From assembly GCA_027592975.1 (NCBI GenBank), contig JAQCJS010000020.1, positions 1-10,285 on the forward strand: a DNA stretch of 10,285 nt, written 5' to 3'. Shown in pieces: positions 7,201 to 10,285 of the stretch. The position numbers and the translations under genes were made by a program. The first letter of the stretch is position 1. Each line of letters opens with the position of its first letter. The stretch comes from Chloroflexota bacterium (lineage in GTDB: Bacteria; Chloroflexota; Dehalococcoidia; UBA2979). A model generated the notes under the pieces. The model worked only from the letters and a program-made list of their open reading frames with translations, was not told the DNA's origin and searched no databases.

Positions 7201-8871
7201 CAGGGCGCGAAGCCCGGCGAGGGCGGCCAGCTTCCCGGTTCCAAGGTGTACCCCTGGATCGCAGAGGTGCGGCACGCCACGGCTGGCGTGGGCCTCATCA
7301 GCCCGCCCCCGCACCACGACATCTACTCGATCGAGGATCTGGCGCAGCTGATCCACGACCTGAAGAACGCGAACCCGCGCGCCCGCATCAGCGTGAAGCT
7401 GGTGGCGGAGGTCGGCGTGGGCACGGTGGCGGCGGGCGTCGCGAAGGCGAAGTCCGATGTGGTGCTGATCAGCGGCTTCGACGGCGGCACGGGCGCCAGC
7501 CCGCTCACCTCGCTCAAGCACGCGGGTCTGCCGTGGGAGCTGGGTCTGGCCGAGACGCAGCAGACGCTGGTTCTCAACGGCCTGCGCGACCGCATCGTCG
7601 TCGAGGTGGACGGTCAGCTGAAGACCGGCCGCGACGTGATCATCGGCGCGCTCCTCGGAGCCGAGGAGTTCGGCTTCGCGACGGCGCCGCTGGTGGTGAT
7701 GGGCTGCGTGATGATGCGCGTCTGCCACCTGGACACCTGCCCGGTGGGCATCGCGACGCAGAACCCAGTGCTGCGCGAGCAGTTCACGGGCCGCGCGGAG
7801 CACGTGGTCAACTTCTTCCGCTTCATCGCGGAGGAGATCCGCGGCTACATGGCCCAGCTGGGCTTCCGCAAATTCGACGACATGATCGGCCGCGCCGATC
7901 TGCTGGACACGAAGGACGCCGTCGACCGCTGGAAGGCGCAGGGCCTCGACTTCTCGTCGATCCTGTACCGCCCGGAGGTGGGGCCGGAGGTCGCGGTGCG
8001 GCAGGTGCGCTTGCAGGACCACGGGCTGGAGAACGCCCTGGACCAGAAGTTGCTGCCGCTGGCGGCACCCGCGCTGGAGCTGGGCGAGCCGGTGGTCATC
8101 GAGATGCCGATCCGCAACGTGAACCGGACCGTCGGCACGATCCTCGGATCCGAGGTAACGCGGAAGTACGCGAACGCCGGCCTGCCGGACGACACCATCG
8201 ACATCCGCTTCACCGGCTCGGCCGGCAACTCGTGGGGCGCCTTCCTGCCCGCGGGCATCACGATGCGGATCGAGGGCGACGCGAACGACTACCCGGGCAA
8301 GGGCCTGTCGGGCGGCAAGCTGATCGTCTACCCGCCGAAGGTCGCGTCCTTCGTCCCGGAGGAGAACATCGTCATCGGCAACGTCGCACTGTATGGCGCG
8401 ACGAGCGGATCGGCGTTCTTCCGTGGTATCGCGGGCGAGCGCTTCTGCGTCCGCAACTCCGGCGCGCTGGCGGTTGTAGAGGGCGCGGGCGACCACGCCT
8501 GCGAGTACATGACCGGCGGCCGCGTGGTGATCATCGGCAAGACTGGGCGCAACTTCGGCGCTGGCATGAGCGGCGGCATCGCGTACGTCCTGGACGAGGA
8601 CGGCGACTTCGCGACGCGCTGCAACCGGGAGATGGTGGACCTGGAAGCGCTCGAAGAGCCGGAGGATCTGGAACTGGTGAAGGGGCTGCTGGAACGCCAC
8701 ATCGGCTACACCGGCAGCACGGTGGCGGAGGCGCTGGTGCGGGATTGGCCGTCCGCGGCGAAGCGATTCAAGAAGGTGATGCCTCGTGACTTCAAGCGCG
8801 TCCTGATGGAGCGTGCGCAGGCGCAGGCGGCGGAACAGGCTGAGAAGCCCGCGGCGGTGACGAATGGCTAA
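4285..8871 (+). CDS. gltB: Glutamate synthase, large (alpha) subunit
   Basis: This 1528-residue subunit of NADPH-type GOGAT hydrolyses glutamine, channels the ammonia and reductively aminates 2-oxoglutarate on FMN. The domain order is complete. The Ntn-type class II glutamine amidotransferase begins at Cys28 in ACGVGF, which should become the N-terminal nucleophile after removal of a 27-residue propeptide. [17 protein letters not shown] (57-73), [11 protein letters not shown] (243-253) and [11 protein letters not shown] (264-274) belong to the same domain. A central domain follows. The FMN/2-oxoglutarate barrel runs from about 840 to 1210, with [11 protein letters not shown] near 893, GEGGED (924-929) and [11 protein letters not shown] (1063-1073). 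The 3Fe-4S ligands are Cys1141, Cys1147 and Cys1152. A C-terminal GXGXG beta-helix covers about 1290-1480. The GTG start is supported by its Shine-Dalgarno site; an in-frame TTG at 4189 would add 32 residues. Its 3' end overlaps gltD by 8 nt. No defect is seen. Confidence 0.97.
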   Translation: MKLERQMEAPGMPHAQGLYDPQREHDACGVGFIVHLKGKRSHQIVQDGLTALANLEHRGASGSEANTGDGAGILIQIPDAFFRQELNAQGIRLPEAGDYGVGMLFLPRDEVDARQVRGIFQTIVQEEGQHFLGWRMVPTDADAADVGPSARAAEPVIFQAFVGRDAELGGGDDAFERKLWVIRKRFEKAIERAGLRGAEDVYFPSLSSRTLVYKGMLTATQLAKYYPELANPRVVSALAMFHSRFSTNTFPSWKLAHPYRMISHNGEINTLRGNVNWMAAREALFDSPLFDDVAKIMPVIDEQGSDTACLDNAVELLVQSGRSIPHAMMMLIPEAWSGHESMSAEKQSFYEYHSSVMEPWDGPASVAFTDGRNIGAVLDRNGLRPSRFYVTKDDRVIMASEVGVLPIEPENVLYKGRLQPGKMFLVNLEEGRIVDDAELKNGLSAAAPYAQWCAEHLHALADLPEGKHPPRLTEEQLREQQIAFGYSLEDLKYIMGPMVNNSEEAIGSMGTDTPLAVLSNRAQPLYNYFQELFAQVTNPPLDAIREELVTSAYTNVGPEGNLLNTGLEDVHLVKLDSPMLSNEDLARLKALSDHSTLRTAVISSLFPAAEGAVGLEAAMERVFAAADAAITAGAKILVLSDRGVDATHAPIPALLAVAGLHNHLVRGRKRTQVGLVLETGEPREVHHFALLIGYGASAINPYLALESLSRLKADGYVPEALDEHEAHYHYLKALKKGVVKVMSKMGISTVHSYRGAQIFEAIGLGEDLIDRYFTKTASRIGGIGLHDVAMESLSHHKRAFPVRDGGRHDLEWGGQYQWRRDGEYHLFNPDTVFRLQHATRTGQFEIFREYTKMIDDQSANLATLRGLFELKPAGPPVPIEEVEPAEELFKRFKTGAMSYGSISAEAHETLAIAMNRIGGKSNTGEGGEDRRRFTPDANGDLRRSAIKQVASGRFGVTSEYLVNSDEIQIKMAQGAKPGEGGQLPGSKVYPWIAEVRHATAGVGLISPPPHHDIYSIEDLAQLIHDLKNANPRARISVKLVAEVGVGTVAAGVAKAKSDVVLISGFDGGTGASPLTSLKHAGLPWELGLAETQQTLVLNGLRDRIVVEVDGQLKTGRDVIIGALLGAEEFGFATAPLVVMGCVMMRVCHLDTCPVGIATQNPVLREQFTGRAEHVVNFFRFIAEEIRGYMAQLGFRKFDDMIGRADLLDTKDAVDRWKAQGLDFSSILYRPEVGPEVAVRQVRLQDHGLENALDQKLLPLAAPALELGEPVVIEMPIRNVNRTVGTILGSEVTRKYANAGLPDDTIDIRFTGSAGNSWGAFLPAGITMRIEGDANDYPGKGLSGGKLIVYPPKVASFVPEENIVIGNVALYGATSGSAFFRGIAGERFCVRNSGALAVVEGAGDHACEYMTGGRVVIIGKTGRNFGAGMSGGIAYVLDEDGDFATRCNREMVDLEALEEPEDLELVKGLLERHIGYTGSTVAEALVRDWPSAAKRFKKVMPRDFKRVLMERAQAQAAEQAEKPAAVTNG

Positions 8872-10285
8872 GCCCACCGGCTTCCTGGAGTTCGGGCGCG
8901 AGACGCCGATGCGACGACCGGTCGCGGAGCGTGTCCACGACTGGCTCGAGGTGTACGAGGACTTCCCCACGGATGCGCTGAACAAGCAGGCGGCGCGCTG
9001 CATGGACTGCGGCATTCCGTTCTGCCACCAGGGTTGCCCGCTGGGTAACGTCATCCCGGACTGGAACGACCTGGTCTACCGGAACCAGTGGGAGGAGGCG
9101 ATCCGCCGCCTCCACGCCACCAACAACTTCCCGGAATTCACCGGCCGCCTGTGCCCCGCGCCTTGCGAGACGTCCTGCGTCCTGGGTATCAACAAGGACC
9201 CGGTGACGATCAAGCAGGTGGAGCTCACGATCATCGAGCACGCCTACCGCGAGGGCTGGATCGCGCCCGAGCCGTCCGAGGTGAAGACGGGCAAGCGCGT
9301 CGCCGTGATCGGCTCGGGACCCGCGGGTCTGGCCGCCGCGCAGCAGCTCGCGCGCGCCGGTCACGATGTCGTGGTGTACGAGCGCGCGGACCGCATCGGC
9401 GGGCTGCTGCGGTACGGCATCCCGGACTTCAAGATGGAGAAGCGCTTCGTCGACCGCCGCATGGAGCAGATGGTCGCGGAGGGCGTCACCTTCAAGCCCT
9501 CGGTCAACGTGGGCTACGACGTCAGCGCGAAGGCGCTGATGGACGAGTTCGACGCGATCTGCCTCGCCGGCGGCTCCACCAAGCCGCGCGACCTCGAGGT
9601 GCCCGGGCGCGAGCTCGGGGGCGTCCACTTCGCCATGCAGTACCTGCCGCTGCAGAACAAGCGGAACGCCGGCGACGAGATCGCCGCCGACTCGTTCATC
9701 TCGGCGAAGGGCAAGAAGGTCGTGATCCTGGGCGGTGGCGACACCGGTGCGGACTGCCTCGGCACCGCGATCCGGCAGGGCGCGACCGAGGTGCTGCAGT
9801 ACGAGCTGCTGCCGCGCCCGCTGGACACGCGCCCCTCGAACCAGCCGTGGCCCACGTACCCAAACGTCTACCGCGTCTCCTCGGCGCACGAGGAAGGCGG
9901 CGTGCGGGACTACAGCATCCTGACCAAGTCGCTCTCCGGCGAGAACGGCCAGCTCAAGAAGCTGCACGCCGTACGCGTCGAGTTCGTGAACGAGGGCGGT
10001 CGTCAGGTCATGCAGGAGGTTCCCGGCGCTGAGGTCGAGGTCGGGTGCGACCTCTTGTTCCTCGCCATGGGGTTCCTCGGGCCGGAGACGCCGGGCATGG
10101 TGGAGCAGCTGGGTGTCCGCCTCACGGAGCGCGGCAACGTCTGGGCGGACGAATCCAAGATGACCAGCGTGCCGGGCGTGTTCACCGCGGGTGACATGAC
10201 GCGCGGCCAGTCGCTCATCGTCTGGGCGATCGCCGAGGGGCGCGCCGCGGCGAAGGGGATCGACGCCTACCTGATGGGCGACACC
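8864..10285 (+). CDS. gltD: Glutamate synthase, small (beta) subunit, C-terminus cut by the window edge
   Basis: GltD is the FAD-containing NADPH dehydrogenase half of glutamate synthase. It passes electrons through iron-sulfur clusters to the FMN of GltB. The frame is open from the ATG at 8864 to the last base, giving 474 residues of the roughly 480-500 usual for the family. Cluster-binding cysteines are visible at 46, 49, 54 and 58 ([13 protein letters not shown]) and at 97, 101 and 105 (CPAPCETSC). The FAD-binding loop [12 protein letters not shown] covers 148-159 and the NADPH-binding loop [10 protein letters not shown] covers 288-297. A second FAD contact, [20 protein letters not shown], lies at 440-459, close to the end. 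The start overlaps the gltB stop by 8 nt (ATGGCTAA). Only a weak GGTGA at 8856-8860, 3 nt from the ATG, could act as a ribosome site. Translational coupling to gltB is therefore likely and fits the equal subunit ratio of the enzyme. Confidence 0.97.
   Translation, partial: MAKPTGFLEFGRETPMRRPVAERVHDWLEVYEDFPTDALNKQAARCMDCGIPFCHQGCPLGNVIPDWNDLVYRNQWEEAIRRLHATNNFPEFTGRLCPAPCETSCVLGINKDPVTIKQVELTIIEHAYREGWIAPEPSEVKTGKRVAVIGSGPAGLAAAQQLARAGHDVVVYERADRIGGLLRYGIPDFKMEKRFVDRRMEQMVAEGVTFKPSVNVGYDVSAKALMDEFDAICLAGGSTKPRDLEVPGRELGGVHFAMQYLPLQNKRNAGDEIAADSFISAKGKKVVILGGGDTGADCLGTAIRQGATEVLQYELLPRPLDTRPSNQPWPTYPNVYRVSSAHEEGGVRDYSILTKSLSGENGQLKKLHAVRVEFVNEGGRQVMQEVPGAEVEVGCDLLFLAMGFLGPETPGMVEQLGVRLTERGNVWADESKMTSVPGVFTAGDMTRGQSLIVWAIAEGRAAAKGIDAYLMGDT

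Noticed and set aside
5143..9054. A 1303-codon open frame on the minus strand opposite gltB and the start of gltD
   Set aside because: It is antisense to an intact, motif-complete glutamate synthase gene. Its translation is rich in Arg, His, Val, Leu and Asp with no recognisable domain, as expected when a GC-biased gene is read on the opposite strand.

Overview
The window is high-GC bacterial chromosome, packed with genes and free of insertion sequences, RNA genes, CRISPR arrays or phage genes that I can recognise. Six protein genes account for almost all of it, and the first and last run off the window ends. Strong G/C bias at third codon positions makes long spurious open frames on the opposite strands. 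GTG is a likely start for at least two genes. The mix of an M20 hydrolase, a CaiB-type CoA-transferase, a 3-hydroxyacyl-CoA dehydrogenase and an adjacent gltB-gltD pair would fit Chloroflexota or another high-GC, non-proteobacterial lineage. That is an impression from family resemblance, not a placement I can prove here.

Layout. Bases 1-1774 hold a minus-strand pair: an M20-family metallohydrolase (1774 to 464), followed 28 nt downstream by the N-terminal 145 codons of a 3-hydroxybutyryl/3-hydroxyacyl-CoA dehydrogenase (435 to beyond base 1). A perfect hairpin sits on the junction with the upstream gene's stop codon in its loop. Bases 1775-1955 are a divergent intergenic region with a 14-nt inverted repeat and a very short leader-like ORF. 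Bases 1956-4130 hold a plus-strand pair: a ten-helix EamA/DMT transporter and a CaiB/BaiF (class III) CoA-transferase 42 nt later. Bases 4131-4284 are the gltB upstream region, with a good -10 hexamer preceded by a 20-nt-period imperfect direct repeat. Bases 4285-10285 hold the NADPH-type glutamate synthase genes gltB (complete) and gltD (474 codons visible, C-terminus cut), overlapping by 8 nt.

How the genes work together. GltB and GltD form glutamate synthase (GOGAT), which turns glutamine plus 2-oxoglutarate into two glutamates using NADPH, the core of ammonium assimilation together with glutamine synthetase. The left half looks like peripheral catabolism: a hydrolase of N-acyl or peptide substrates, an NAD-linked 3-hydroxyacyl-CoA dehydrogenase, an exporter-like permease and a CoA-transferase. 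No common substrate can be deduced. I found no convincing previously undescribed system. The items most worth a second look are small non-coding structures: the gltB upstream repeats, the stop-codon hairpin, the divergent-region inverted repeat and the leader ORF.
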